A stretch of 13,992 nucleotides of DNA from Elusimicrobiaceae bacterium (GTDB taxonomy: Bacteria > Elusimicrobiota > Elusimicrobia > Elusimicrobiales > Elusimicrobiaceae). This document shows positions 7,739 through 13,992 of the stretch, piece after piece (position 1 is the first letter of the stretch; each line of letters starts with the position of its first letter). A model generated the notes under the pieces. The model had not been told where the DNA came from. It searched no databases and saw nothing but the letters and a program-made list of their open reading frames with translations. A program made the position numbers and the translations under genes. The stretch spans positions 1 to 13,992 of the forward strand of contig JAGCKY010000100.1 in the NCBI GenBank assembly GCA_017647245.1, in the 5' to 3' direction.

Positions 7739-8372
7739 ACAATGCTAAAAATTTACTGATAACGCTCATTACCGCATACATCGGCGGATATAAAATATAT
7801 TTAAAAACACCCGTCACAATCAGCCCAATCACAAGCCACATTCCAAACCGCCCGAAAAACATCGTGTATTTAATAGCGGCTTTGAGCGGCAAGAGTGCGG
7901 CCACAATATGCCCGCCGTCTAATGGCGGAATAGGCATCAGGTTAAATACGGCCAGCAGTACATTAATTTGAATGCCGTAAATCAGGCATTGTACGCTTCG
8001 CTCGGCGGTATCTGCGGAAAAAATCCCGCTGACAATAATTAGTTTAATCAAAAACGCGCAGATAATGGCCAAAAGCAAATTAGCGGTCGGCCCGGCCAGC
8101 GCTACCTTGCCCATATCCTTAAACGGAGAAGCCAAACGACGGGCATTGACGGGCACGGGCTTGGCCCAGCCGAACACGGGGAGTCCGGAAATAATACACA
8201 AGGCCGGCACCAAAAAAGTACCGATTAGGTCAATATGTTTTAACGGATTTAACGTCAAACGGCCCAGCACATAAGCCGTATCATCGCCCAAGCGGTAAGC
8301 CACGTAGCCGTGCGCGAACTCGTGCAGTACAATGGAAAAGAATAAAATCGGTATAATTACAAACAAATCCAT
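7737..8372 (-). CDS. Site-2 protease family (M50) membrane metalloprotease, short form
   Basis: This 211-residue polytopic membrane protein is a zinc metalloprotease of the M50 class that cuts substrates inside the membrane. The zinc motif HEFAH is at 17-21 in the first membrane segment, and the second part of the site, NLMPIPPLDGG, is at 144-154 with Asp152 as the expected third ligand. GWAKPVPVN at 68-76 and ALAGPTANLLLA at 91-102 are typical of the small YwhC/Rip3-like branch. It has no PDZ domain, unlike RseP, so it is not the classical sigma-E protease, and its substrate cannot be predicted. It sits directly before trpS, a pairing known from other phyla. The start at 8372 has no Shine-Dalgarno sequence but is preceded at close range by an extended -10 motif. 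Confidence 0.92.
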   Translation of the reverse strand: MDLFVIIPILFFSIVLHEFAHGYVAYRLGDDTAYVLGRLTLNPLKHIDLIGTFLVPALCIISGLPVFGWAKPVPVNARRLASPFKDMGKVALAGPTANLLLAIICAFLIKLIIVSGIFSADTAERSVQCLIYGIQINVLLAVFNLMPIPPLDGGHIVAALLPLKAAIKYTMFFGRFGMWLVIGLIVTGVFKYILYPPMYAVMSVISKFLAL

Positions 8373-8380
8373 ATACTGCT

Positions 8381-8389
8381 ATTTTACCA
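8381..8389 (-). promoter_or_regulatory. Possible extended -10 promoter element before the M50 protease gene
   Basis: TGG-TAAAAT (hexamer at 8381-8386) matches the TGn plus -10 pattern and lies 8 nt before the ATG at 8372, in the largest gap of the window (8373-8426). No good -35 box is found 17 nt further upstream. If active, the message would have almost no leader, which would agree with the missing Shine-Dalgarno sequence. Low confidence. Confidence 0.3.
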
Positions 8390-8426
8390 TAATACACGCG
8401 CGTTCGGACAGAGATGTTTGGAATTT

Positions 8427-9158
8427 CTATTCATTTACGGCGTTGCGCTGTTTGTGCAGGCGGGTCCAGTTGATTAGACCGATGACAGCCATAATAAGAT
8501 AAATACTTTTTTTGGTCAGATATACCGCATCAAAATGTGCAATAAACATTCCCACCGCAATGACGTCTGCGATAATCCACCAAATGTATTGCTCGCGGTA
8601 GCGCAGCATAGTCAAAATTGTCGCCACAATGCCGATGCTCAACGTAAATGCATCAAACCAAGCCACCTCTCCACCCAGCTGTACTAAAATGTTGTGATAA
8701 ATATACCCCGCGCCCAGCACAAAACACGCGCACCATACATTAGACAGTACCGTCAATTTTTTAGCTTTTGTTTTTTGTGTCAGCTGCGCATCGCGGTGTT
8801 TGGCCCACAAATACCACGATGCAATGTTCATCGGCAAATAAAACAAAAGTTCCAAAGAGGCCGTACCCCAAATGTGCCAGTACAACAAATACACCGCATA
8901 CGTAAGGGTATTAATAATGGCAAAAATAAATGTGCTGATATTGGCTTTGGCGCAAAAGAAAATACAAATCACCCCGCAAATGGCGCTGATAAAGTTTACC
9001 ACGGTCAGCCACGCCGGGTTGCCGTCCGCGGCGCCGGACAGAAAACCTTTTACCATCGCCCACGCGGCAATCAACACCATAATGGCGCACATCAGCCATT
9101 CATACCAGGTGAGTTCTTGGAAACTTTTTTTTAGGTTGGATAATTTTAAATCGTTCAT
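8427..9158 (-). CDS. pnuC: PnuC-family vitamin/nicotinamide riboside transporter
   Basis: This 243-residue membrane protein is of the PnuC type, which lets unphosphorylated vitamins (usually nicotinamide riboside) diffuse in and be trapped by kinases. About seven to eight hydrophobic helices can be seen, roughly at 21-38, 50-70, 74-93, 99-118, 136-157, 166-184, 190-208 and 218-232. Family-like stretches are LELLFYLPMNIASWYLWAK (102-120) and YIWWIIADVIAVGMF (191-205). Relatives carry thiamine (PnuT) or riboflavin (PnuX), and nothing here (no riboswitch, no nadR or thiamine kinase neighbour) decides the ligand, so the symbol names the family. The start at 9158 follows the aspartokinase stop by 1 nt with no clear Shine-Dalgarno sequence. 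A longer version from 9203 would add 15 residues and overlap the aspartokinase, and is less likely. Confidence 0.85.
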   Translation of the reverse strand: MNDLKLSNLKKSFQELTWYEWLMCAIMVLIAAWAMVKGFLSGAADGNPAWLTVVNFISAICGVICIFFCAKANISTFIFAIINTLTYAVYLLYWHIWGTASLELLFYLPMNIASWYLWAKHRDAQLTQKTKAKKLTVLSNVWCACFVLGAGYIYHNILVQLGGEVAWFDAFTLSIGIVATILTMLRYREQYIWWIIADVIAVGMFIAHFDAVYLTKKSIYLIMAVIGLINWTRLHKQRNAVNE

Positions 9159-9159
9159 T

Positions 9160-9888
9160 TTATTTGATAACCGTACCCGTTTGCCCCGTCTGATAATGCA
9201 CAATGCGTATCTCTACCCCTTTTTCTTTGGCCAGACGCACGGCATCGGGGTGCAATACGCTAGCGCCGTTTAAGGCCAGTTTATACATTTCGTCAAAATC
9301 CAATACCTCGTATTTTTGCGCTTTTTGGTCTTTATTGGGGTCGGCGCTGTTCACCCCGTCCACATCTTTAATCATTTCAACGTGATCGGCGCCCAATTGG
9401 CTGGCTAAAAACACCGCTGACACGTCCGACCCGCCGCGCTTTAAGGTGGTGATTTCTTTATTCTCGCCAATACCCTGAAAGCCGGCCACCACCGGCACAT
9501 TTCCGGCGTCCAATTCTTTTTTCAAGCGGGCGCCTTTCAAGGTTAAAATATCTGCGCCCGTGTGTGCACACGTCGTAATGAGCCCAATTTGACTGCCGGT
9601 AAGCGAAACGGACGGCACGCCGATATCACGCAACGCAATAGACAAAAGTGCCACGCTTACGCGCTCACCCGTAGTGATGAGCATATCCAGTTCACGCTTG
9701 TCGGGATTGCGGCTAATGCTGTAGGCGTGGTCCAATAGCACATCGGTCAAATTTCCGTTGGCCGATGCCACAATCACCGGCAAAAATCCCGCCTCGTAGC
9801 GCGCCTTAATTAACTGCGCGGCCATAAGCAGTTTTTGTTTATTGGCCAACGTATTGCCGCCGAATTTTAAAATGCAAACCGGTTTCAT
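9160..9888 (-). CDS. Aspartokinase, catalytic domain only (no ACT domains)
   Basis: Aspartokinase phosphorylates aspartate as the first step to lysine, threonine, methionine and diaminopimelate. The 242-residue product covers the amino-acid kinase domain: KFGGNT at 8-13 (usual KFGGTS), TTGERVSVALLSIAL at 72-86, TGSQIGLITT at 97-106, GFQGIGENKEITTLKRGGSD at 136-155, DVDGVNSADP at 175-184 and NGASVLHPDAV at 207-217. It ends in GTVI, where the domain normally meets the regulatory part, so the two C-terminal ACT domains (about 150 residues) are absent and not cut by a frameshift. The usual S-x-x-x-x-T-D segment reads ASANGNLTDVLL (41-52). Without ACT domains, classical feedback control by lysine or threonine would be lost. 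The start at 9888 lies 2 nt after def with GGGA upstream; an in-frame ATG at 9900 would overlap def. Another aspartate-type kinase specificity is possible. Confidence 0.85.
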   Translation of the reverse strand: MKPVCILKFGGNTLANKQKLLMAAQLIKARYEAGFLPVIVASANGNLTDVLLDHAYSISRNPDKRELDMLITTGERVSVALLSIALRDIGVPSVSLTGSQIGLITTCAHTGADILTLKGARLKKELDAGNVPVVAGFQGIGENKEITTLKRGGSDVSAVFLASQLGADHVEMIKDVDGVNSADPNKDQKAQKYEVLDFDEMYKLALNGASVLHPDAVRLAKEKGVEIRIVHYQTGQTGTVIK

Positions 9889-9890
9889 AG

Positions 9891-10412
9891 TTAGTCCCAT
9901 TTCGGACGTAATTTTTTAATCTCTTTTTTAATGCCGGGCTTCATGGCAGGCGTGGCATGGTCAATAAATAAATGCCCTTCCAAATGATCCATTTCATGTT
10001 GAATGGCTTTGGCTAGCAGCCCGCGCGCGCGGATTTTAACGGCTTCGCCTTTTTCGTTTAAACAAGTAATTGTCACATCGGTAGCGCGCGGAATTTCCAC
10101 CCACAAACCGGGCAAGGATAGACACCCTTCTTCTTCAATAATTTCGCCCTGTTTATCCACAAATTCCGGATTGATAATGACCACACGTTTAAGCGGGGCA
10201 TCTTTTTTGTCCGACTCCGGGATTAAAATTAAAGCCAAGCGATAGTCCAGCCCGATTTGATTGGCCGCCAGTCCCACCCCGTGCACGGCAAGACAGGTTT
10301 CTTCCATATCCTTTAAAAGTTGCGGCAGGATAGGTTTAAGCACCTCAAAATCAGTGGGTTTTAATTTCCGGCGCAAAATCGGGTCGCCGTATTTGACTAC
10401 TTTGTATATCAT
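9891..10412 (-). CDS. def: Peptide deformylase
   Basis: This cytoplasmic metalloenzyme removes the formyl group from the N-terminal methionine of new proteins. Its 173 residues carry all three family motifs: GVGLAANQIG at 45-54, EEGCLSLPG at 94-102 with metal ligand Cys97, and QHEMDHLEG at 138-146 with ligands His139 and His143 and catalytic Glu140. The C-terminal helix is short and lysine-rich. It begins 7 nt after the PTS EIIA gene and ends 2 nt before aspartokinase. Its usual partner fmt (methionyl-tRNA formyltransferase) is not in the window. The ribosome binding site is poor (AAGAG too close to the ATG), but a perfect extended -10 element sits 6 nt before the start. Confidence 0.97.
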   Translation of the reverse strand: MIYKVVKYGDPILRRKLKPTDFEVLKPILPQLLKDMEETCLAVHGVGLAANQIGLDYRLALILIPESDKKDAPLKRVVIINPEFVDKQGEIIEEEGCLSLPGLWVEIPRATDVTITCLNEKGEAVKIRARGLLAKAIQHEMDHLEGHLFIDHATPAMKPGIKKEIKKLRPKWD

Positions 10413-10418
10413 ACTCTT

Positions 10419-10427
10419 ATTATATCA
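10419..10427 (-). promoter_or_regulatory. Possible extended -10 promoter element before def
   Basis: TGA-TATAAT is a perfect extended -10 consensus; the hexamer at 10419-10424 ends 6 nt before the def ATG at 10412. It overlaps the last codons and stop of the upstream gene. No -35 match is seen at normal spacing, but extended -10 promoters can work without one. Transcription would begin at or next to the ATG, giving a leaderless def message. It may be chance, since the bases also encode Met-Ile-stop. Confidence 0.35.
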
Positions 10428-10902
10428 TTTCCCCGCCGACACCCGCATGAGACAGTAGTTGCAAAACCGCCTCTTTACTACTGCAGTGCGACAGCATTTC
10501 CATCAGCGCGGGCGAAAAGGTTTCCACCGCACTGGCTAAAATTTGCAAATGCAGTTGGAAAAATTCACTGCGCACCGGCGTGATAAAAAGAAATACTGCT
10601 TTTATTGGCTGTTCGTTCATATCTTGCAACGCTTTGGGCAGTACCCCCACCGCCCCCAATGCTTTATCAAACCCTTCCACCCGCACGTGTGGAAGACTCA
10701 AGCCGGAATCTAATGTTGTGCTTAATTCCATTTCGCGCGCCAAAATCTGTTTTAAAATTTCTTCAAAATTCAGCTGTTCTGCGGCCGCTTGGCAAATTAA
10801 TTTGACCAATTGGCCCAGCACTTGTTCTTTGGGCAAATCCGGCGTGGCAATAAATACCCGGTCTTCTACCAAATTTGCTATTTTAATTTTTTCTTGTGTC
10901 AT
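10420..10902 (-). CDS. PTS EIIA type-2 domain protein (PtsN-like)
   Basis: This 160-residue single-domain protein belongs to the fructose/mannitol EIIA fold (PTS_EIIA_2). The phosphoacceptor histidine is His72 in SGLSLPHVRVEGF (66-78), followed by the ALGAVGV strand (81-87) and the characteristic FLFITPVRSEFFQLHLQILA segment (104-123). Stand-alone proteins of this type, such as PtsN (EIIA-Ntr), usually regulate nitrogen, potassium or stress responses and do not carry sugar. No EIIB, EIIC, HPr or EI gene lies nearby, which favours a regulatory role, but that is inference. A ribosome binding site, AGGGTGA, sits 4-6 nt before the ATG at 10902. The gap to the TPR gene upstream is 28 nt and AT-rich. 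Confidence 0.9.
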   Translation of the reverse strand: MTQEKIKIANLVEDRVFIATPDLPKEQVLGQLVKLICQAAAEQLNFEEILKQILAREMELSTTLDSGLSLPHVRVEGFDKALGAVGVLPKALQDMNEQPIKAVFLFITPVRSEFFQLHLQILASAVETFSPALMEMLSHCSSKEAVLQLLSHAGVGGEMI

Positions 10903-10930
10903 AATTCACCCTATTTATTGTAAATTTATT

Positions 10931-12478
10931 TTAACGCATTAATTTTTTAAGTAATTTTTCCGCGTCTTTGTTTTCTTTGGCGGCCTGCTGTAAATACGGC
11001 AACGCTTTTTGTACTTCACTTTGCGCCGCATACACCGCTCCTAAATGATACCCGACTTCGGCATTTTTTTCTACAAACGATGCGGGCAACGCTTCCAATA
11101 ACTGTTGCGCACGGTCCACTTCTCCCTGACGGTAATACACCCACGCCAACGAATCTTGAAAAGCGGCATCTTTGGGATTAATGGATACCGCCTTGGTAAT
11201 CAATTCAAGCGCTTCATCTAGCCGCGTGTTGCGCTCTGCCAAACTAAAACCCAGCAAATTATATGCCGCCGCATTTTTCGGATTTTGCTCTATCAGCAGT
11301 CGCACTTGTTCTTCCATTTCTTTATATTTACCTAAACTTTCCAAACTAAACGCATACGCCAGCCGCGCATTTTCGTATGCAGAATTGGTATCCAACACGC
11401 CTTTAAGTACGCGCGCGGCCTGTTTATATTTACCGTTATCTTGTAACAAAAGCGCGTAAAAATATCCGATTTCTACATTTTTGTCAAAGCGTTTATATGC
11501 TTCTTGCAAAGTTTCCAAAGCGCCCTGATTATCCCCCATTTGTTGCTGGTAAAAACTCACCTGCAACCATTTGCCGGCATCGGTGGCATAATCGGACGTC
11601 TCACGCAAATACTGCGCGGCACGAGCCAAATCACCTTCCCGCTCGGCATACAATGCTAAAAAGTAACCCGCCGTTACATTTGCTTTGTCCAATGCCTTGG
11701 CTTTTTGGAAATATGTTTTCGCCCGCGCATCATCTTTTACCAGCAGATAAACCGAACCCATTTTGGCATAAACTGTAGCATTTTCATAACCCAGTTTTTC
11801 TACTTCTTCCAGTTCGTGCAACATCAAAAAAACCTGATTGGTTTTTTCATAAATTTCCGCGCTGGCTAAATAGGGTTCCGGATATTGCGGTTTTTCTTTT
11901 TTTGCCGCTTGATAATAAGACAAGGCCTGCTTCCACAGACGGCGATTTTGGTACAAATTGCCCGTTTCATAATCCAGTAACGCCGCTTGCCCCGGAAATT
12001 GTTCTTTGCGCTCTTGTAATTTTTGCGCGGCCTGGTCCACATCTACTACGCTCAGTAACAACAAGTATTGATACAAAATGCGGTTATCGTCCGGCGCGGC
12101 ATTTAACGCTTCTTCATAATACTGTTGCGCACCGGCCACATTGCCTTTGCGCAACAAATAAAAGGCATACACCGCTAAATCTTCCCCGTCATTTTCCCCC
12201 TGCTCAATAAAATCGGCATATTGCTCGGCGGTTTGCATATCTTTTTGCCCTAAAGCACACAGTAATAATTGGCGACGCAAGTATTTATTTTGCGGGTCTT
12301 GTTTGAGCATATCCGCATAGGCCGGACAAAATTCTTCGGTGTTGCTACTTTCTAACGATGCGCGCAAAAAAGAAAAATACAAATCGGCTTCTTTTTGCCC
12401 TTCCGGGCTGATAGGCAACTGCGCGGCCGATAATCCCAGCGCACATAACACACTCAACATAGTTGCTATTTTCTTCAT
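10931..12478 (-). CDS. Exported tetratricopeptide repeat (TPR) protein
   Basis: This 515-residue protein has a signal peptide (MKKIATMLSVLCALGLSAA, cleavage probably near residue 19-20) and is otherwise made of helical TPR repeats, about a dozen, from residue 30 to the end. Typical TPR positions (Ala-x-x-Tyr, Leu-Gly-x-x, Ala-x-x-Ala-Pro) recur. The clearest repeat pair, at about 403-464, contains the segments NLLGFSLAERNTRLDEALEL and DSLAWVYYRQGEVDRA. This resembles the C-terminal repeats of large periplasmic or outer-membrane TPR proteins in many Gram-negative bacteria. It probably acts as a scaffold in the periplasm; the partner is unknown. The cysteine at 12 is not in a lipobox, so a lipoprotein is unlikely. 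The start at 12478 overlaps the rimI stop in an ATGA motif with AGGA upstream; an in-frame ATG at 12499 would spoil the signal peptide. Confidence 0.88.
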   Translation of the reverse strand: MKKIATMLSVLCALGLSAAQLPISPEGQKEADLYFSFLRASLESSNTEEFCPAYADMLKQDPQNKYLRRQLLLCALGQKDMQTAEQYADFIEQGENDGEDLAVYAFYLLRKGNVAGAQQYYEEALNAAPDDNRILYQYLLLLSVVDVDQAAQKLQERKEQFPGQAALLDYETGNLYQNRRLWKQALSYYQAAKKEKPQYPEPYLASAEIYEKTNQVFLMLHELEEVEKLGYENATVYAKMGSVYLLVKDDARAKTYFQKAKALDKANVTAGYFLALYAEREGDLARAAQYLRETSDYATDAGKWLQVSFYQQQMGDNQGALETLQEAYKRFDKNVEIGYFYALLLQDNGKYKQAARVLKGVLDTNSAYENARLAYAFSLESLGKYKEMEEQVRLLIEQNPKNAAAYNLLGFSLAERNTRLDEALELITKAVSINPKDAAFQDSLAWVYYRQGEVDRAQQLLEALPASFVEKNAEVGYHLGAVYAAQSEVQKALPYLQQAAKENKDAEKLLKKLMR

Positions 12479-12909
12479 AACTCTTTTCCTAATAGCCACG
12501 CGTGACGCCCCGGCCCGTAAAAATCTTTGCGCGTATTGAACATCGCAAACCCTGCTTGTTTATACAAAGCACACGCCGGTAAATTATCTTGCGCTACTTC
12601 CAATGTAACGTGCCGCACGCCTTGTTCTTTTAAATCGTTTAATACTTCGCGCAATAATGCTTTTGCAATACCGCGACGCAATTGCCCCGCCTGAACCGCC
12701 ACATTTAAAATTTCCGCACTATCCGCGGCGGCACGCGCGGCAATAAATCCAATCACTTGCCCGTTTTCCTCCGCACACCAAATCACGGCGCACGCTTGTG
12801 GCAATTCCCCGATAAATCCCGCTTCCCCCCAACCTGCCGCTTGCGGCTGAGTCCGTTCTACTGCCGCTAAAGCGGCGGCATCGCTGACAAGGGCGCGACG
12901 GTATTTCAC
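12475..12909 (-). CDS. rimI: RimI-like GNAT N-acetyltransferase
   Basis: This 144-residue GNAT enzyme is like RimI, which acetylates the N-terminal alanine of ribosomal protein S18 and sometimes other proteins. The acetyl-CoA loop is QLRRGIAKALL at 76-86, and the RimI-type region is LEVAQDNLPACALYKQAGF at 103-121, with Glu104 and Tyr116 matching the catalytic pair known in enteric RimI. RKDFY at 127-131 is also typical. RimI often sits next to tsaB, as here. The start is a GTG at 12909 that overlaps the tsaB stop as GTGA. An alternative start would lose the first GNAT strand. Substrate assignment rests on homology and context. Confidence 0.87.
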   Translation of the reverse strand: MKYRRALVSDAAALAAVERTQPQAAGWGEAGFIGELPQACAVIWCAEENGQVIGFIAARAAADSAEILNVAVQAGQLRRGIAKALLREVLNDLKEQGVRHVTLEVAQDNLPACALYKQAGFAMFNTRKDFYGPGRHAWLLGKEL

Positions 12910-13589
12910 GGCTTAAGCTCAAAACGCGCCGGCTTTAAATATAAGGGCTCTAACGCATTTTTACTGTAAATAGGATTGTTTGCCATTTCCAACAAAGTCT
13001 GTACCCGCACGCGGTTATCTGCCACCGGAGCCAAACGATACCCGCCCCCCAACAGCCCCGCCAAAGATGCCCCGTCTTTATCGGTCCCCGCTACATACAA
13101 AGGTTCTTTACAGGCGGCTAATTTTTGCAACAGTTCGCCTTTGCCGAGCCATTGCGGTGCGGTATTAGTTCCGTCAAAAAATTGCAAAAAATATTCCTCC
13201 CTAAAAGCGTGTAGCGCCACCGCTACTTTGCCTTGCGGATTTTCTTTTTGCCATTTGGAAAAGGCCGCGGAATTTTGCACTTGTTTATATAAAATTTCAA
13301 ATAAAGTGGCACTGGCTACTTTAGCCCCGTTTAGACTTTGCAACATAGATGCAAACGTCAGCGAAATGCGTATACCCGTAAACCGCCCCGGACCGCGCAC
13401 AAAAAATATCTCGCCGATATCAGACAAGGTGGCATTTACTTTTTGCAAAGCACGTTCTATCAGCGGCAAGACAAATCGCTCTTGTTTAATGCCGCTTCGG
13501 CGAAAAGAATATATTTTTGTGCCGTCTTGCACGCCTACCAGCAAAGTAGGGCACGAGCTATCCAAGGCCAATTTTATTTTTTGGGACAT
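12906..13589 (-). CDS. tsaB: tRNA t6A biosynthesis protein TsaB
   Basis: TsaB is the inactive TsaD paralogue (ASKHA fold) that pairs with TsaD and TsaE to make t6A37 on tRNA in the cytoplasm. The 227-residue product opens with KLALDSSCPTLLVGV (6-20), has the signature VRGPGRFTGIRISL at 64-77, and ends with the typical LEPLYLKPARF (213-223). The start at 13589 is set by GGAG 5 nt upstream and overlaps the tsaE end by 16 nt. The 12 extra residues of a longer reading frame from 13625 have no family match. Position between tsaE and rimI is a well-known bacterial arrangement. Confidence 0.95.
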   Translation of the reverse strand: MSQKIKLALDSSCPTLLVGVQDGTKIYSFRRSGIKQERFVLPLIERALQKVNATLSDIGEIFFVRGPGRFTGIRISLTFASMLQSLNGAKVASATLFEILYKQVQNSAAFSKWQKENPQGKVAVALHAFREEYFLQFFDGTNTAPQWLGKGELLQKLAACKEPLYVAGTDKDGASLAGLLGGGYRLAPVADNRVRVQTLLEMANNPIYSKNALEPLYLKPARFELKP

Positions 13590-13992
13590 ACACGCTCCAT
13601 CAAAGCACGCGAAACCGGCCCGCAACTTTTTAGCACAATTTGCCGCTCATCGCCCCCGCGCAAAATAAATTCCATTTCCAGTCGGTCTTGCGGCAACATA
13701 TCCGCTAGCGGATCGGGCCACTCGGCTAAAATAATCGCGTTTTCATCTTCCAACATTTCTTCAAAACCCAAATTAAAAACTTCGTCTTTATTTAAGCGAA
13801 ATAAATCAATATGAAACAACGTTTTGGTGCGGCTAGCGTAGCGTTTCATTAAACTAAAACTCGCGCTCGTGGGCGAACTTTTCAGCCCCAGTGCCGCGGC
13901 AATGCCTTTAACAAAAACAGTTTTTCCCGCACCGATAGGCCCGCGCAGAAAAATAATTTCCCCACCCTTGAGCTGCTTGGCAAAACACTGTG
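13574..13992 (-). CDS. tsaE: tRNA t6A biosynthesis ATPase TsaE (5' end cut by window edge)
   Basis: TsaE is the small P-loop ATPase that drives the TsaB-TsaD cycle in t6A synthesis. About 138 residues are visible to the stop; the N-terminus lies beyond 13992. Reading on upstream of the internal ATG at 13849 gives a Walker A loop, GPIGAGKT (usually GDLGAGKT), encoded around 13920-13945, and then the SPTS switch segment that in most members is SPTF. The rest carries FHIDLFRL and LAEWPD, equivalent to the H-x-D-L-Y-R and EWp signatures. The coding region therefore does not start at 13849; it enters the window from outside. It overlaps tsaB by 16 nt. Family assignment is firm. Confidence 0.94.
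   Translation of the reverse strand, partial: QCFAKQLKGGEIIFLRGPIGAGKTVFVKGIAAALGLKSSPTSASFSLMKRYASRTKTLFHIDLFRLNKDEVFNLGFEEMLEDENAIILAEWPDPLADMLPQDRLEMEFILRGGDERQIVLKSCGPVSRALMERVCPKK
13595..13598 (-). promoter_or_regulatory. Ribosome binding site deciding the tsaB start
   Basis: GGAG lies 5 nt before the tsaB ATG at 13589, inside the 3' end of tsaE. It supports the short TsaB N-terminus and a reinitiation-type coupling of the two t6A genes. Confidence 0.75.

Noticed and set aside
8373..8426. Terminator or riboswitch in the largest intergenic gap
   Set aside because: At 54 bases it is too short for a riboswitch, and I find no GC-rich stem followed by a T run in the transcribed direction.
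10917..10922. TACAAT as a -10 box for a promoter between the TPR and EIIA genes
   Set aside because: It matches five of six bases, but there is no TGn extension and no -35 match at normal spacing, and the gap is simply AT-rich.
12976..13668. Plus-strand open frame of 230 codons
   Set aside because: It lies antisense to tsaB and tsaE, which have clear family motifs; the predicted protein shows none.
13574..13849. A short independent gene starting at the ATG at 13849
   Set aside because: The same frame continues upstream without a stop to the window edge and encodes the Walker A loop of TsaE, so this ATG is internal.
1..13992. A novel defence, mobile or biosynthetic system
   Set aside because: Every gene belongs to a known housekeeping family, and there are no transposases, integrases, repeats, toxin pairs or clustered unknown genes.

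Overview
The window is about 14 kb of densely packed bacterial chromosome. All seventeen genes lie on the minus strand and are transcribed from position 13992 towards position 1. The longest gap between genes is about 54 bases. I see no convincing rho-independent terminator, RNA gene, mobile element, CRISPR array or repeat family. An EnvC-type amidase activator next to FtsX points to a Gram-negative (diderm) bacterium. The sequence alone does not fix the phylum. The gene content would fit a gut-type Elusimicrobiota genome or a similar under-sampled phylum, but that is only a suspicion. Every gene looks like vertically inherited housekeeping DNA, with no visible break in composition.

In transcription order (high to low coordinates): tsaE (5' end cut by the window edge), tsaB and rimI overlap one another and form a tRNA t6A-modification and protein-acetylation block. 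They run by overlap into a large exported TPR protein. Next come a PTS EIIA-type (PtsN-like) phosphoacceptor, peptide deformylase, an aspartokinase that has only the catalytic domain, and a PnuC-family vitamin transporter. After the 54-base gap comes a conserved-looking block of M50 site-2 protease, trpS, scpA and scpB (condensin adaptors). It is followed by glycogen synthase glgA, then a cell-envelope division block of ftsX, envC and a C-terminal processing protease. The window ends in the first 74 codons of tsaD, the catalytic t6A subunit.

Three of the four core t6A genes (tsaE, tsaB, tsaD) therefore bracket the segment; tsaC is not present here. FtsX and EnvC are predicted partners in switching on cell-wall amidases at septation, but their ATPase FtsE is not next to them. 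Junctions are extremely tight (16-nt and 4-nt overlaps, gaps of 1 to 3 nt), which suggests one or a few long polycistronic messages with translational coupling. Two extended -10 motifs lie directly before the def and M50 start codons and may be internal promoters giving nearly leaderless messages.

I did not find a new defence, mobile or biosynthetic system. The points most worth a second look are the ACT-less aspartokinase, the cysteine motif in TrpRS, the FtsX/EnvC/protease cluster without FtsE, and the possible leaderless promoters.
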